Assembly (NCBI GenBank): GCA_016342685.1
Contig: JAEINU010000003.1
Span: 124,001 to 188,000 of the forward strand
Length of the DNA stretch: 64,000 nt
Direction: 5' to 3'
DNA from: Bacteroidales bacterium
Lineage (GTDB): Bacteria; Bacteroidota; Bacteroidia; Bacteroidales; UBA12077
The translations under genes were made by a program, and so were the position numbers. The notes under the pieces are model-generated. The model made no database searches. It saw only the letters and a program-made list of their open reading frames with translations, and had not been told where the DNA came from. Shown piece by piece: positions 27,964 through 36,751 of the stretch. The first letter of the stretch is position 1, and every line of letters starts with the position of its first letter.

Positions 27964-30003
27964 TTAAACTTGTAAATCAATCGATCCTTTATAAATAATT
28001 TCTTGTTCTGGATAAATTATCACGGTGTTTAAATCACCATCGTGAACATCTATCTGATAAGGAATTTGCTTAATATGTCTGTTGTACGAAAGTGTATTTC
28101 TTCTTGCGCTGATAATTATAAGAAGGTCATTTTCAGTCATTTTTCGTGAAATTACTTTTAGCATAGCAATACATTTAGCTCTACGGTAATCAATATCGTT
28201 GGGTATGTTTCTTTTACCTATAGCCTGTCTTATCTTTTCATGTGTTGATTCGTTTCCCCAAAACAGAATTTTTCCTGAAGATTCTTTTGCGATATTTAAA
28301 ACAGATTCAATCCATTCGGTAAATCCAATTTCAAGCTCCGCAGCAGGAGGTATTAGAACATGTATTTTCTTAAAAATATTAAGGGGCGATTTCAGATGAA
28401 CAACAAAGATCGTTTTACCCGTCTTATTTAAAACATTTTCTAATAAAGAACCAAAGAATAGGTCTTTTGTAGATTTCCTGCTATGCCACCCTAAAACTAC
28501 TTTAGATATTAGGAATTCTTTAACTGTTCTGGCAATTCCGTCTGCAACATTCGTATCAATTCGAGGAATTATTTTGGTTATGTTGTTAGACGAAGAAGCA
28601 TGCATTTTAGCTTTTTCAAGTATTTTCTTATAAGCCACAACATTTTCTGATGCTTTATCATCATCATTTACAATTGTTAAAGGATATAAGGGTTCTTTAG
28701 ATTTTTTATCCTTTATTAAAATCGCAAAATTGATGAGATGCTCAATTTTTGAAGGATTCGAAATTGGGATCAAAATACGTTCGGGTACATCAATAATATC
28801 AGGAACTTCATTTTCTTCTTTCATAGCAATTTTCTTAGCCGAATTCTGAGTGTAGAAAGAACTAATTAGAGTAGAAATCAGTATTAAAATAATGGTTGCA
28901 TTCATTATGGATTCATCTACTAATTCTAGATTAAATCCGACAAGAATAATAGCAATAGCTGAAGCTGCTCTGGCAGTGCTTAAACCAAAAATTAAATTGC
29001 GTTCCGTTTTAGTATACTTAAATATTTTTTGAAGGATAAATGCAGCAAGATATTTGCTTGTTACCGCAACAAAAATGAGTGAAATTATAATGAGTAGTAA
29101 CGATAAACTGTGGGTTAAAACACTTAAATCGGCTAGCATACCCACAGTAATCAGAAAGAAAGGAATAAAAATAGTATTACCAATAAATTGTATTCTATTC
29201 ATTAAAGGCGATGTATGTGGTATGTGTCTGCTTAGAGCTAATCCGACAAAGAATGCTCCAATTATTGGCTCTATATGAGCATATTCTGCGACTACAGAAG
29301 CAAGAAATACCATCGCAATAACAAAAATATATTCCGTTCCGCTTTCTCCATCGTAGTTTTTGAAAAACCATTTGCTGAGTTTTGGAATAATGAAGAAGAC
29401 CAAAAATAGGAAGAAGATAAAGTAACCTACAAAGCGAAATATAAATAAGTGATTTAGTTCGCCCTTGGCAGATTCAGATACAATCGCAAGAATAAGAAGA
29501 GCAATGGTATCGGCGATAATCGTTCCCCCAACAATAATATTAATAACGCGGTTTCGATTTATACCAAACCTTCCAACAATAGGGTAAGCTACCAGGGTGT
29601 GAGATGCAACCATACTTGAAATAAGTAAAGAAGCAATAAATGTCATTTTAAATGCATAGAAAAATAACAAACCGCTTAATACAAACGGAAGGATAAAAGT
29701 TAGTATTCCAAAGGTGATACTTGGCTTTTTATTTTTAAGAAATTCTTTAACATTTATTTCCAAGCCAGCTAGAAACATTAGATATAATAATCCGGTTTGA
29801 CTAAAAATAGATAAGCCTACATCTTGTGACAGTAAATTAAAGCCATTGGGACCAACGGCTACTCCAGCGAGAATTAATCCTATTATTTCGGGTAAGCGAA
29901 GCTTATTGAATAATGTTGGAAAAATTAATATAATGAATAATACTAAAGCAAATATTAGTATAGGATCGCTTACAGGGAATGTAATCTTTAAAATTAGGGT
30001 CAT
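27964..30003 (-). CDS. CPA2-type cation:proton antiporter with C-terminal UspA-like domain
   Basis: A 679-residue protein. Residues ~10-390 form about twelve transmembrane helices of a Na+/H+ exchanger (Kef/NapA type), with LRLPEIIGLILAGVAVGPNG, then LFLAGLEINVKEF, VGGTIIADTIALLILAI and ARAASAIAIILVGFNLEL. Residues ~410-670 are a cytosolic universal-stress-protein-like region, perhaps two lobes (RILIPISNPSKIEHLINFAI; KIHVLIPPAAELEIGFTEWI). It exchanges protons for Na+ or K+ in pH and ion homeostasis. It is convergent with the SLC12-like gene with no base between stop codons; a joint ion-balance role is an inference from the pairing. Confidence 0.88.
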   Translation of the reverse strand: MTLILKITFPVSDPILIFALVLFIILIFPTLFNKLRLPEIIGLILAGVAVGPNGFNLLSQDVGLSIFSQTGLLYLMFLAGLEINVKEFLKNKKPSITFGILTFILPFVLSGLLFFYAFKMTFIASLLISSMVASHTLVAYPIVGRFGINRNRVINIIVGGTIIADTIALLILAIVSESAKGELNHLFIFRFVGYFIFFLFLVFFIIPKLSKWFFKNYDGESGTEYIFVIAMVFLASVVAEYAHIEPIIGAFFVGLALSRHIPHTSPLMNRIQFIGNTIFIPFFLITVGMLADLSVLTHSLSLLLIIISLIFVAVTSKYLAAFILQKIFKYTKTERNLIFGLSTARAASAIAIILVGFNLELVDESIMNATIILILISTLISSFYTQNSAKKIAMKEENEVPDIIDVPERILIPISNPSKIEHLINFAILIKDKKSKEPLYPLTIVNDDDKASENVVAYKKILEKAKMHASSSNNITKIIPRIDTNVADGIARTVKEFLISKVVLGWHSRKSTKDLFFGSLLENVLNKTGKTIFVVHLKSPLNIFKKIHVLIPPAAELEIGFTEWIESVLNIAKESSGKILFWGNESTHEKIRQAIGKRNIPNDIDYRRAKCIAMLKVISRKMTENDLLIIISARRNTLSYNRHIKQIPYQIDVHDGDLNTVIIYPEQEIIYKGSIDLQV

Positions 30004-30142
30004 AACTTAAAAAATGGTTCTAGTTATAAAACCCAATTTAGTAAAAGTAGTTCAAAATCCAACAAAAATACTTGTTAATTGTATGTATTATAGCGCTTAA
30101 AAAATAAAAGACATCTATGTCTTTAAATACCATATTTTAGGT

Positions 30143-30174
30143 ATTGTATGAATAAAAATACCACTCTACTTTTG
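30143..30174 (+). promoter_or_regulatory. Promoter of the porin gene
   Basis: TTG at 30144-30146, a 20-bp spacer, and TACTTTTG at 30167-30174, the best two-element housekeeping promoter in the window. Predicted start near 30181 and a leader of ~30 nt before the ATG at 30212. Confidence 0.6.
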
Positions 30175-30211
30175 TCAAGAAGAAATTAGTCAACAATTAA
30201 AACAAATAAAT

Positions 30212-31414
30212 ATGAAACGAGTATTACTTTTTTTAATAAGCAATTTGGTACTAATAAGCTTATTAAATGCACAGGAAAGTTTAGAGCAAAAAGCTCAAGA
30301 ACCAGAGTCAATTAGCGAAAGTATTTTCAATGATGAAAATCAGAAGAAGCTTCATTTTGGTGGTTATGGTCAGATAGATTACAATCAACCTTTGGATGGA
30401 GATTATCGCCAGAATGGTAAACTAGATGTTCACAGATTGGTCTTATTTGCAGGTTACGAATTTAATTCTAAAACGAAATTTATTACTGAGATTGAATTTG
30501 AGCATGTTTCTGAAGTTTACGTTGAACAAGCATACTTGAATTACCAACTTTTTGATAATATGTCGGTAAAAGGAGGTTTGCTTTTAATTCCGATGGGAAT
30601 TATAAATGAATATCACGAACCACCATCATTTAATGGTGTAGAACGTCCAAATGTTGATAAAAATATTGTTCCAACAACTTGGAGAGAAATTGGTTTAGGA
30701 GTTGATGGACGAATTAGTGCAGCATCTTTGCGTTACCAATTATACATTGTGAATGGATTTAATGGTTATGACGGAGCTGGTACATTCAAAGGATCGAATG
30801 GATTACGAAGCGGTCGTCAAAAAGGTGCTGAGTCTTATATTAGTTCTCCGAACTTAGCTGCAAAAGTTGACTTCTTTGGTGTTAGCGGATTGAAACTTGG
30901 TTTATCGGGATATTTTGGAAAATCGCAATCGACTTTATACGATGGTTTAGATAAAAATGATGATGATGCGCAAACAATGGCAGATTCATCTGTAATTGGA
31001 ATAAGCATGGTTGGTTTAGACTATCGTTATTCAATCTCAGGATTCCATACACGGGGTCAGTTTATTTATGGTAAATTTTCGAATGTAGACCAGTATAATG
31101 AGTTTACTGGTCAGGATTTAGGAGAATCCTTATTGGGATACTATGCTGAAGTTTCGTACGATTTATTTCATAACAATGCTTCAATACAAAATGAATTAAC
31201 TCCATTTTTTCGTTTCGAGCAATACAACACGCATAATTCTGTAGTTTCTGGAATGACTGCTAATGATGCATATAGTATAACTGAATTGTTATTTGGCTTT
31301 GCTGTTAAATTGGATCGTGGAGCAGCTTTTAAGATAGATTATCAAATGTATAAAAATGCCGATGAGAGTAAATTTAATTCAATGATTAATATGGGTATTG
31401 GTGTTTGGTTTTAA
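30212..31414 (+). CDS. Outer-membrane porin (OprO/OprP-like)
   Basis: A 400-residue protein with signal peptide (MKRVLLFLISNLVLISLLNA then Q). A short linker is followed by a 16-strand-like barrel: LHFGGYGQIDYNQPLDGDY, then RLVLFAGYEFNSKTKFITEI, VYVEQAYLNYQLFDNMSVKG and GLLLIPMGIINEYHEPPSF. It ends in a strand with a terminal aromatic residue (NMGIGVWF). Porins of this group pass small anions such as phosphate, but no specificity can be read here. It is followed 80 bp later by a secreted FMN-binding protein gene and may be cotranscribed with it, with a hairpin in between. Confidence 0.87.
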   Translation: MKRVLLFLISNLVLISLLNAQESLEQKAQEPESISESIFNDENQKKLHFGGYGQIDYNQPLDGDYRQNGKLDVHRLVLFAGYEFNSKTKFITEIEFEHVSEVYVEQAYLNYQLFDNMSVKGGLLLIPMGIINEYHEPPSFNGVERPNVDKNIVPTTWREIGLGVDGRISAASLRYQLYIVNGFNGYDGAGTFKGSNGLRSGRQKGAESYISSPNLAAKVDFFGVSGLKLGLSGYFGKSQSTLYDGLDKNDDDAQTMADSSVIGISMVGLDYRYSISGFHTRGQFIYGKFSNVDQYNEFTGQDLGESLLGYYAEVSYDLFHNNASIQNELTPFFRFEQYNTHNSVVSGMTANDAYSITELLFGFAVKLDRGAAFKIDYQMYKNADESKFNSMINMGIGVWF

Positions 31415-31432
31415 TTTAGAATAGAGGATTCA

Positions 31433-31474
31433 GAATGCAGAATATCAATTTTAATATTTTGATATTCTGTATTC
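31433..31474. repeat. Imperfect inverted repeat between porin and FMN-binding genes
   Basis: Arms 31433-31448 and 31459-31474 (GAATGCAGAATATCAA with TTGATATTCTGTATTC) pair over 16 positions with one G-T wobble and a 10-base loop. There is no T-run, so it is not a normal terminator. It could stabilise or process the transcript, or be a member of a dispersed repeat family. Confidence 0.6.
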
Positions 31475-31494
31475 AAATTAAAAAACTGATTGTA

Positions 31495-31974
31495 ATGATT
31501 AAATTTAGTATATTAATTCTAACAAGTTTTCTGTTTTCTGCTAATGTTAAAGCAGTGCAGCCCGCGGTAACTAAAAAATTCCAAAAAGAGCTTACAAAAC
31601 ATTTTGATGGTGAATCAATTATTACCAAAGAGAACAAGATGCTTTCCAACGATAATGATCTTTTTATGGACATTTATAAAGGAAATGAAAAACTAGGTAT
31701 TGTTGTTCTGACAGCAGCAAAAGGGCGATACGATAAATTCGATTACATGATTGTTTACGACTTGAATTGTAAAGTAGATTTAATTAAAATTTTGGTTTAC
31801 CGATCTGATTATGGAGCGGAAATTACCGCAAAAAGATGGCTTAGTCAGTTTTATATAAAGAAGGAAGATAGTTTAAAATACGGATCAGATATCCAAGCAA
31901 TTTCTGGTGCAACGTTTTCTGCAATTTCTTTAACTAAGAATGTTAATAGGATAAATAAGATTTTAAAAGAATAG
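31495..31974 (+). CDS. Exported FMN-binding domain protein
   Basis: A 159-residue protein. I choose the ATG at 31495 because MIKFSILILTSFLFSANVKA is a clean signal peptide; the frame itself reaches back to 31435 through a hairpin. The mature part is an FMN_bind domain with GIVVLTAAKGRYDKFDYMIV, a redox-loop strand (CKVDLIKILVYRSDYGAEI) and the flavinylation-type motif DIQAISGATFSA, in which the Thr would carry covalent FMN if ApbE modifies it. It is a soluble periplasmic candidate electron carrier. It is encoded after a porin and has no Nqr/Rnf neighbours. Confidence 0.82.
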   Translation: MIKFSILILTSFLFSANVKAVQPAVTKKFQKELTKHFDGESIITKENKMLSNDNDLFMDIYKGNEKLGIVVLTAAKGRYDKFDYMIVYDLNCKVDLIKILVYRSDYGAEITAKRWLSQFYIKKEDSLKYGSDIQAISGATFSAISLTKNVNRINKILKE

Positions 31975-31996
31975 TAAAGAAATAAAGGTTTAAGTT

Positions 31997-32069
31997 ATCC
32001 TTCGACAGGCTCAGGATGACTAATTAATGAATCTCTAAATTAATGTCACACTGAGCTTGTCGAAGTGTG
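31997..32069. repeat. Inverted pair of REP-like elements (copy A)
   Basis: Left element 31997-32020 contains CTTCGACAGGCTCAG and ends ATGAC; right element 32045-32069 starts GTCAC and contains CTGAGCTTGTCGAAG, the reverse complement with one change. Each can fold by itself (ATCCT/AGGAT; CACACT/AGTGTG). The pair lies between convergent genes. Confidence 0.85.
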
Positions 32070-32082
32070 TTAAACAAAGTGA

Positions 32083-32772
32083 TTAAGTTTTGTTAAGATT
32101 TTCGTTAATTTTATGCTCTATAGATAGTAACAAATGAATATCAGTTTCTCCTAAAATCATTAATCGTTCCATTATGCGATTGTAAATATTGGAATCTTTT
32201 TTAAAACCAATATTGCTTAAGATATCTTCGGTTTTAATTTTTAAAATGTTTAATTCGGTCTGATCAGATTTTGCGTCAGATTTTTCCTCTTCATATTCCA
32301 GCATCGATAAAGTATATGCATAGATCATAACCGACTGAGCTAAATTTAAAGAAGGATAAGTTGTTTTCATTGGAACGCTTGTAACAATATCGCAAAGTTT
32401 TAATTCATCATTTGTTAAACCACTTTCTTCGCGACCAAAAACAATTGCTAAATTTCGAATTGTATTTGCTTTTGCTTGAATTAAATCATTGATTTTATTT
32501 GATGGATAATAATCCTCATTTACTCGTCGTTTTTTAGCAGAAGTTCCAATAATCCAATCTATATCTTCAATAGCTTCTTTTAAGGAATTAAATTCTTGTG
32601 CATTTTCAAGAATTTCATTTGAAGCATGAGCAAGCCAGCCAGCTTTTTCGTCTAAATGAGCTTTGGTATTTACTAACCGAAGAGAAGAGAATCCCATGGT
32701 TTTTATGGCTCGTGCTGCAGCGCCAACATTTTCTGGAACCGCAGGCTCAACCAATATAAAGTGTATTTGCAT
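32083..32772 (-). CDS. trmJ: TrmJ-type tRNA (cytidine/uridine-2'-O)-methyltransferase
   Basis: A 229-residue SPOUT-fold methyltransferase that, in this family, 2'-O-methylates nucleotide 32 of tRNAs using SAM. Conserved parts are MQIHFILVEPAVPENVGAAA, then RAIKTMGFSSLRLVN at the N terminus (motif 1), LAIVFGREESGLTNDELKLC (motif 2) and PSLNLAQSVMIYAYTLS (motif 3), which build the SAM-binding knot. A helical C-terminal extension of ~70 residues matches TrmJ rather than the shorter TrmL. Repeat elements flank the gene on both sides. It may form a transcript with the downstream or upstream minus genes, but repeats separate them. Confidence 0.9.
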   Translation of the reverse strand: MQIHFILVEPAVPENVGAAARAIKTMGFSSLRLVNTKAHLDEKAGWLAHASNEILENAQEFNSLKEAIEDIDWIIGTSAKKRRVNEDYYPSNKINDLIQAKANTIRNLAIVFGREESGLTNDELKLCDIVTSVPMKTTYPSLNLAQSVMIYAYTLSMLEYEEEKSDAKSDQTELNILKIKTEDILSNIGFKKDSNIYNRIMERLMILGETDIHLLLSIEHKINENLNKT

Positions 32773-32786
32773 TTTCTATTTTAGTT

Positions 32787-32914
32787 GTCATTCCGGGCAA
32801 CGACCCGGAATCTGTTATTTGTAACTTTTTTGTCATGCTGAGCTTGTCGAAGTATGACCTTATAGGAAATATCATCACATTTCGACATTCCGATAACTAT
32901 CAGGACAATGTGAC
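32787..32914. repeat. Three REP-like hairpin elements (copy B)
   Basis: 32787-32811 (GTCATTCCGGG start; stem TTCCGGG/CCCGGAA). 32832-32858 (GTCAT...ATGAC ends around CTGAGCTTGTCGAAG). 32876-32914 (CACAT...ATGTGAC ends, inner stem CCGATA/TATCAGG). All fill the gap between the DUF2461 gene and trmJ. Confidence 0.85.
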
Positions 32915-32920
32915 AATATT

Positions 32921-33601
32921 TTAATCGTCGATGCTTAATTGATAGTTGATAGCTTCATTTATAAAACTATTAAAAGGATATACGGCTTTAAAAGTATCAC
33001 CAATTTCGTCCATAAACTTATCAGATGTTACAAGATCTTCATTAATGTTTTTGGAAACAATGTAATGTTTATAACGCAATAGATCAATATCTTCAAATTC
33101 TTTTGGAAAACCTTTTGGTGCTGTTTTAAGTTTATCATCAGCTAGAATTTCTTTAAAATGCGAGGTGAAACTTTTATTTTTCAGGATCTTTTTAAAATCT
33201 TCAGTGTTTTCATAAATTTCCGTTCTAACGGCCTTCAACTTGTCGGGTTGTGGCATATAAACTCCTCCCGCTAAAAAACAATTGCCTGGTTCAATATGTA
33301 TATAATAACCAGCATTCCCGGTTTTTTTACCACCCGGAACAATAAATCCACCAAAATTGGTTTTGTAAGGTGATTTATCATTTGAAAATCGTACATCTCG
33401 ATTTATTCTAAAAACACATTGTTTTGGTTCAAGATTACTTACTGATTTATCAAATTGGCCTATGTTGGCAATGGTATGCGCTAAGAATTCTTCAAAATCT
33501 TTTTTTACAATTAGATAAGTTGGTTTGTTTTCATGAAACCATTCCTTATAATTATTCTCTTTTAAATCTGATAAAAACTGAATTAATTTTTTGCTTAACA
33601 T
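32921..33601 (-). CDS. DUF2461 (TIGR02453) family protein
   Basis: A 226-residue protein of the widespread DUF2461 family, recognised from LIQFLSDLKENNYKEWFHEN, then CVFRINRDVRFSNDKSPYKT, NFGGFIVPGGK and AGYYIHIEPGNCFLAGGVYM. The biochemical function is unknown. The frame reaches to a TTG at 33658, but a -7 promoter box (33630-33623) lies between, so the ATG at 33601 is used; MLSKKLIQFL also matches the family's N terminus. Repeat elements fill the gap to the downstream trmJ gene. Confidence 0.88.
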   Translation of the reverse strand: MLSKKLIQFLSDLKENNYKEWFHENKPTYLIVKKDFEEFLAHTIANIGQFDKSVSNLEPKQCVFRINRDVRFSNDKSPYKTNFGGFIVPGGKKTGNAGYYIHIEPGNCFLAGGVYMPQPDKLKAVRTEIYENTEDFKKILKNKSFTSHFKEILADDKLKTAPKGFPKEFEDIDLLRYKHYIVSKNINEDLVTSDKFMDEIGDTFKAVYPFNSFINEAINYQLSIDD

Positions 33602-33622
33602 AATGACTAGTTTTGTTGTTAC

Positions 33623-33630
33623 CAAAGATA
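33623..33630 (-). promoter_or_regulatory. -7 promoter box for the DUF2461 gene
   Basis: Minus-strand TATCTTTG, an exact TAnnTTTG match. Predicted start near 33616, leaving a ~15-nt leader before the ATG at 33601. It decides the start codon against the upstream TTG at 33658. No well-spaced TTG. Confidence 0.45.
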
Positions 33631-33718
33631 CTTTATTTTCAAAACAAGATATTATCAATTGAGATGATATTCTTTTATCTTTACAATCGAATTATACAAA
33701 AGGTTTAAATTAAAGGAA

Positions 33719-34945
33719 ATGAAACAAGAGATACTAAATAAATTTTTAAGATACATTCAGATAGACACCCAATCGGAAGAGAATTCAAAAACTTATCCAA
33801 GCACTAAAAAACAATTTGATTTAGCAAGGATTCTTGTTGATGAACTTAATAAAATAGGATTAAGTGATGTGGAAGTTGATAAGTACGGTTATGTAACAGC
33901 AACATTGCCGTCTAATATTGAAAAAGATATTCCCGTAATGGCTTTTCTTGCTCATATGGATACAGCCCCTGATATGAGTGGTAAAAAAGTGAGACCACAA
34001 GTTTTTGAGAATTATAATGGGGATGATATTCTATTAAACAAAGAATCAGATATTAAGATGGCCGTAAAGGATTTTCCAGAGCTAAAAGAATATACTGGAC
34101 AAACAATTATTACAGCTAGTGGAAATACGCTTTTAGGAGCCGATGATAAAGCCGGAATTGCTGAAATAATGACTGCAATGGAATACTTGGCAAATAATCC
34201 TGAATTGAAACATGGGACAATTAAAGTGGCTTTTACTCCCGATGAGGAAATAGGAAAGGGAGTAGATCATTTTGATGTAAAGAAGTTTGGAGCTGATTAT
34301 GCATATACCTTAGATGGTGGACCAATTGGCGAGTTGGAGTATGAAAATTTTAACGCAGCAGGAATTGCAATACAGATTCAAGGAAGAAATATTCATCCAG
34401 GTTACGCAAAAGGAAGAATGATAAATGCTATTCTTGTAGCAACAGAATTAAATGAGATGCTTCCTATTGAGCAACGACCTGAATTAACGACAGGCTACGA
34501 AGGTTTTTTTCATATCGTAAAATTCTTTGGTACAGTTGATCTTTCAGAAATTCATTATATTATTCGTGATCACGATAGAGAAAAGTTTGAAAACAAGAAA
34601 GAGTTAATTAAAAGTGCGATTCAGTTCATAAATAAGAAATACGGAAAGGAAATTGCAGAATACAAACTAGAAGATCAGTATTACAATATGTGTGAAAAGG
34701 TAGAGCCTGTTTATCATATTGTAGAACAAGCAAAACAGGCCATGATCGAAGTTGGTATTATTCCAAACATTAAACCAATTCGTGGTGGAACCGATGGAGC
34801 CCGACTTTCTTATATGGGATTACCTTGTCCGAATATATTTACTGGTGGTCATAACTATCATGGTCGATATGAGTTTATTCCATTAGAATCAATGGAAAAA
34901 GCTGTTCAGGTGATTCTGAAAATAATCGAGAAATCAGTAAGCTAA
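33719..34945 (+). CDS. pepT: Peptidase T (tripeptide aminopeptidase)
   Basis: A 408-residue cytosolic dinuclear zinc aminopeptidase of family M20B that removes the N-terminal residue from tripeptides. Motifs visible are FLRYIQIDTQSEENSKTYPS at the N terminus, AFLAHMDTAPDMSG (metal-binding HxD), LLGADDKAGIAEIM, FTPDEEIGKGVDHFD (catalytic and bridging glutamates), YTLDGGPIGELEYENFNAA, and the C-terminal PIRGGTDGARLSYMG, then GGHNYHGRYEF. Length is typical. It is a single gene, convergent with actE (7 bp gap). Confidence 0.96.
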   Translation: MKQEILNKFLRYIQIDTQSEENSKTYPSTKKQFDLARILVDELNKIGLSDVEVDKYGYVTATLPSNIEKDIPVMAFLAHMDTAPDMSGKKVRPQVFENYNGDDILLNKESDIKMAVKDFPELKEYTGQTIITASGNTLLGADDKAGIAEIMTAMEYLANNPELKHGTIKVAFTPDEEIGKGVDHFDVKKFGADYAYTLDGGPIGELEYENFNAAGIAIQIQGRNIHPGYAKGRMINAILVATELNEMLPIEQRPELTTGYEGFFHIVKFFGTVDLSEIHYIIRDHDREKFENKKELIKSAIQFINKKYGKEIAEYKLEDQYYNMCEKVEPVYHIVEQAKQAMIEVGIIPNIKPIRGGTDGARLSYMGLPCPNIFTGGHNYHGRYEFIPLESMEKAVQVILKIIEKSVS

Positions 34946-34952
34946 AGTCTAG

Positions 34953-35516
34953 TTACTTATTCTGTTTTTCTTGTAAATCATTTCTCATATACATCACAAT
35001 TTTCCAACGATCTTCTTGAGAAATCTGCGAAGCATGAGCTCCCATAATATTTATTCCAACATTAATAATATGGTAGATTTCGCCATCGGGGCGATTAACT
35101 GTTTTTTCTAAGGTTAAGTTTGCTGGTGGGAAAGCATATTTTTTACTTGTATATAAATAACCTTGACCATCTCCTTTTTCACCATGACATTGAGAACAGA
35201 ATCTTTCGTATTGAAGTTTTCCTTTCGCTATATTCTTGTTAGAATATTGATAGGGAACTTTGAATTTTTCTCCTGCAATTTTTAAATCTTCATCCGTTTT
35301 TACAAGATGATATGGAGCTATATTTCTAGGAACAGTTCCTTCAACAGGCAATCGCATAGTCATAGAATCTGCAAAGTTGGGATTTTTGCTGTAAGTATCA
35401 TATGCTTGTGATTCCTGCATGTCAGGCAAAAAACTACTTCCACGCTCTGTACTTCTTTTATCGCACGACGTAAATATTATTGTAATAATTAGGATGATAT
35501 ATGTAATCTTTTTCAT
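34953..35516 (-). CDS. actE: Alternative complex III subunit ActE, monoheme cytochrome c lipoprotein
   Basis: A 187-residue exported lipoprotein (MKKITYIILIITIIFTSC; lipid-attached Cys18) with one c-type heme site, RFCSQCHGEKGDGQGYL, at about residue 105. In alternative complex III, ActE passes electrons from the ActA hemes towards the oxidase. The region before the heme has NIAPYHLV and the proline-rich segment common in this subunit. It is the last act gene here, 52 bp after the actF stop. The usual letter order places actE before actF; here it follows. Confidence 0.88.
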   Translation of the reverse strand: MKKITYIILIITIIFTSCDKRSTERGSSFLPDMQESQAYDTYSKNPNFADSMTMRLPVEGTVPRNIAPYHLVKTDEDLKIAGEKFKVPYQYSNKNIAKGKLQYERFCSQCHGEKGDGQGYLYTSKKYAFPPANLTLEKTVNRPDGEIYHIINVGINIMGAHASQISQEDRWKIVMYMRNDLQEKQNK

Positions 35517-35568
35517 AATGTGCCACTTAAATTAATTAATGCTCAGGCTATTCTCAATAATTATTGTG

Positions 35569-36738
35569 TTATGTATTCTCGTAATGGAAACTCTCTTCTA
35601 AATATGGATGATTCTTCGATAATAAATTTGCTTTTGTGAGTGAATATAAAACCGACCACAAGAATATTCCAATAAATCCAATAGTTAATCCAATATCAAA
35701 AAATCCAATTGTTGGAACCTTCTTCATTGTTCCTGGAAAAATCATTAAATATTGATCAACCCACTGACCAATAAAAACTACAACTGCCATTGCAGTTACA
35801 ATCCATAAAACTCTTCTGAATTTTCTTATCACTAAAACTAAAAATGGGATTAAGAAATTTAAAGCAAGATTCAAGAAAAACAAGAATCTGTAATCATCAA
35901 TTCGCTTAATAAAATAAAATGTTTCTTCGGGAATATTAGCATACCAAATTAACATGAATTGTGAAAACCATAAATACATCCAAAATATTCCAAAAGAGAA
36001 TAAATATCTGGCCAAGTCGTGAATGTTTTCTTTGGTAATAAACTCCATGTATCCTAGATATCTTAAAATTGCTAAGACAATAATTATAGCAGCAAAACTT
36101 TTAACAATTACTCCTGATAACACGTACCAACCAAACAAGGTGCTAAACCAATGTGCTTCAATTGACATAAGCCAATCCCAGGCAAATACTACGATTGATA
36201 GTGCAAAAAACACCATAAATATGGCAGCATATGTTCTACTCTTTATTAATGATTTTTGTCCATCTCCAACATCACTATCTTTTGAAATTTTTCGAAGCAT
36301 GTATGTTAAAGATATCCAAACAGATAAATAAATAATTAACCTTGCAATAAAAAATGGAACATTTAGGAATGCTTCTTTATTTGCTATTATAGGATCGTGA
36401 TGTACTTCGTGAATCCAATGGAAAACATGGTTTAATCCAAACAACATAATAATCATAAAGATTGCACCAATAGGTAAATACATGCTAATTGCTTCAGGAA
36501 TTCTTTGAATCGAAACATGCCAGCCCGATTGTGTGATTGCATGAACGGCAACGAAGAAAGTAGCTCCAAGTCCAATAGTTAAAAAGTTGACTGAATTTAA
36601 AAGCAAAGCAGACCAAATTTTTTCTGGTGAATAATTTAGTATCCCATAAACTAAAGCTGCAAGACCAATAAAAATTAAAACGGTCAAAACAATCTTTATT
36701 TTTTTGCTGAATTTAAATGTTAGGTTTAGATTTTCCAT
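35569..36738 (-). CDS. actF: Alternative complex III subunit ActF (integral membrane)
   Basis: A 389-residue integral membrane protein with about ten transmembrane helices, related to ActC (NrfD/PsrC class). Recognisable parts include GATFFVAVHAITQSGWHVSI, then RRIPEAI-type sequence IQRIPEAISMYLPIGAIFMI, FGLNHVFHWIHEVHH, FAWDWLMSIEAHWFSTLFGW and YLWFSQFMLIWYANIPEET. It anchors the complex and may contribute to quinol binding or proton translocation. It starts 13 bp after the actD stop and is cotranscribed with it. The cytochrome gene actE follows, the reverse of the usual order. Confidence 0.92.
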   Translation of the reverse strand: MENLNLTFKFSKKIKIVLTVLIFIGLAALVYGILNYSPEKIWSALLLNSVNFLTIGLGATFFVAVHAITQSGWHVSIQRIPEAISMYLPIGAIFMIIMLFGLNHVFHWIHEVHHDPIIANKEAFLNVPFFIARLIIYLSVWISLTYMLRKISKDSDVGDGQKSLIKSRTYAAIFMVFFALSIVVFAWDWLMSIEAHWFSTLFGWYVLSGVIVKSFAAIIIVLAILRYLGYMEFITKENIHDLARYLFSFGIFWMYLWFSQFMLIWYANIPEETFYFIKRIDDYRFLFFLNLALNFLIPFLVLVIRKFRRVLWIVTAMAVVVFIGQWVDQYLMIFPGTMKKVPTIGFFDIGLTIGFIGIFLWSVLYSLTKANLLSKNHPYLEESFHYENT

Positions 36739-36751
36739 ATTGAAATCTTAA

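Noticed and set aside
31433-31474. Transcription terminator after the porin
   Set aside because: The hairpin has no T-run and is AT-rich; kept only as an inverted repeat.
36023-36331. 102-codon plus-strand ORF opposite actF
   Set aside because: Antisense to a well-conserved membrane subunit; no support.
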